Below, piece after piece: positions 12,674-12,961 of a stretch of 12,961 nt of DNA; position 1 is the stretch's first letter, and every line of letters begins with the position of its first letter. Made by a program: the position numbers and the translations under genes. Below the pieces are notes generated by a model, which worked only from the letters and a program-made list of their open reading frames with translations, was not told where the DNA came from and did not search any database. The DNA is from Kofleriaceae bacterium. GTDB lineage: Bacteria; Myxococcota_A; Polyangia; Haliangiales; Haliangiaceae. The stretch spans positions 1 to 12,961 of the forward strand of contig JAHEAK010000076.1 in assembly GCA_024642805.1 (NCBI GenBank), in the 5' to 3' direction.

Positions 12674-12961
12674 ACTGGAGCTGTAACCTAAAGCTGGCCG
12701 TTAGGAGGGGAGCACCGGTATCGCCGACCCAGTGCACCTCGGTGGTGAACTTGCCGTGCTGTCGGTGGCGGGTGAAGTTGGTGCCCGCAATCGGAATCGG
12801 AGAGACGATGCTGACGAAGCCATCCGCGTCAGCCTGGTGTTTGGTGGTCCAGATCGTGCCGGGCGCCGTCGGATGATCGACCTTCTCTGGGCCGTTGGGA
12901 TCCAAGGTGAAGGCCCGCCACGAGCTGCGCATGGTCGCGCCCTCGCTGTCGATGAGGTCGA
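12672..12961 (-). CDS. Small putative lipoprotein, C-terminal part (runs off right edge)
   Basis: The frame is open from the window edge to a TGA at 12674-12672, giving 95 residues of the C-terminus. The segments DLIDSEGATMRSSWRAFT and IPIAGTNFTRHRQHGKF align with ELLNPDGVMHSSKWLAIS and IPVAGTNFTRYRLEGQF of the small lipoprotein at 259-861, and the ends (FRLQLQ and PLVMQL) also correspond. It is therefore a paralog, and an N-terminal lipoprotein signal is expected outside the window. No known domain is recognised. The gene is directly upstream of, and coupled to, the secreted propeller gene, as in the left-hand copy. Its promoter, probably that of the whole six-gene operon, lies beyond the edge. 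Confidence 0.82.
   Translation of the reverse strand, partial: DLIDSEGATMRSSWRAFTLDPNGPEKVDHPTAPGTIWTTKHQADADGFVSIVSPIPIAGTNFTRHRQHGKFTTEVHWVGDTGAPLLTASFRLQLQ

Overview
The window is high-GC DNA with tightly packed genes. It most likely comes from a myxobacterium or other member of the Myxococcota. The signs are a Ser/Thr kinase with an N-terminal zinc-ribbon-like motif, a PEGA domain and a repeat tail; a secreted TPR protein with a C-terminal membrane anchor; a lipoprotein with Myxococcus-type cysteine-rich (CGDG...CDDxN) repeats and NHL repeats; and secreted PQQ-like propeller proteins. No rRNA, tRNA, insertion sequence or CRISPR array is visible.

Layout: (1) 1-861, minus strand: a small lipoprotein (861-259) followed 2 bases later by the start of a secreted propeller protein that runs off the left edge. 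(2) 868-992: a 125-base divergent intergenic region with a candidate promoter and a short inverted repeat. (3) 993-3575, plus strand: a compact four-gene peptide-modification operon. It encodes an S24/S26-type peptidase-like protein, an HprK-like P-loop kinase, an unlisted 56-residue peptide (2239-2409, GTG start) and a radical SAM/SPASM enzyme. The small peptide ends in the ATGA overlap that starts the radical SAM gene. (4) 3537-12961, minus strand: six co-directional genes with very short junctions, in transcription order partial small lipoprotein, secreted PQQ-like propeller protein, Ser/Thr kinase, TPR protein, NHL-repeat lipoprotein, PqqD-like protein. The last gene converges on the radical SAM gene and overlaps its tail by 39 bp.

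The main find is a probable RiPP (ribosomally made, post-translationally modified peptide) system. PqqD-type proteins carry precursor peptides to radical SAM/SPASM enzymes. HprK-like kinases and small signal-peptidase-like proteins are known companions of such loci. The peptide at 2239-2409 has a precursor layout: an acidic leader with a Trp/Tyr/Pro/Glu motif, then a Gly-rich tail with two cysteines and a terminal Thr. The chemistry of the product is not known from the sequence.

The second find is that the left-edge pair (lipoprotein + propeller) and the right-edge pair are paralogous and in the same order. A duplicated two-gene cassette therefore flanks the peptide cluster and the kinase/TPR/NHL operon. 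The coupling of pqqD to the NHL lipoprotein gene physically links the peptide system to this cell-surface/signalling operon. A functional link is inference.
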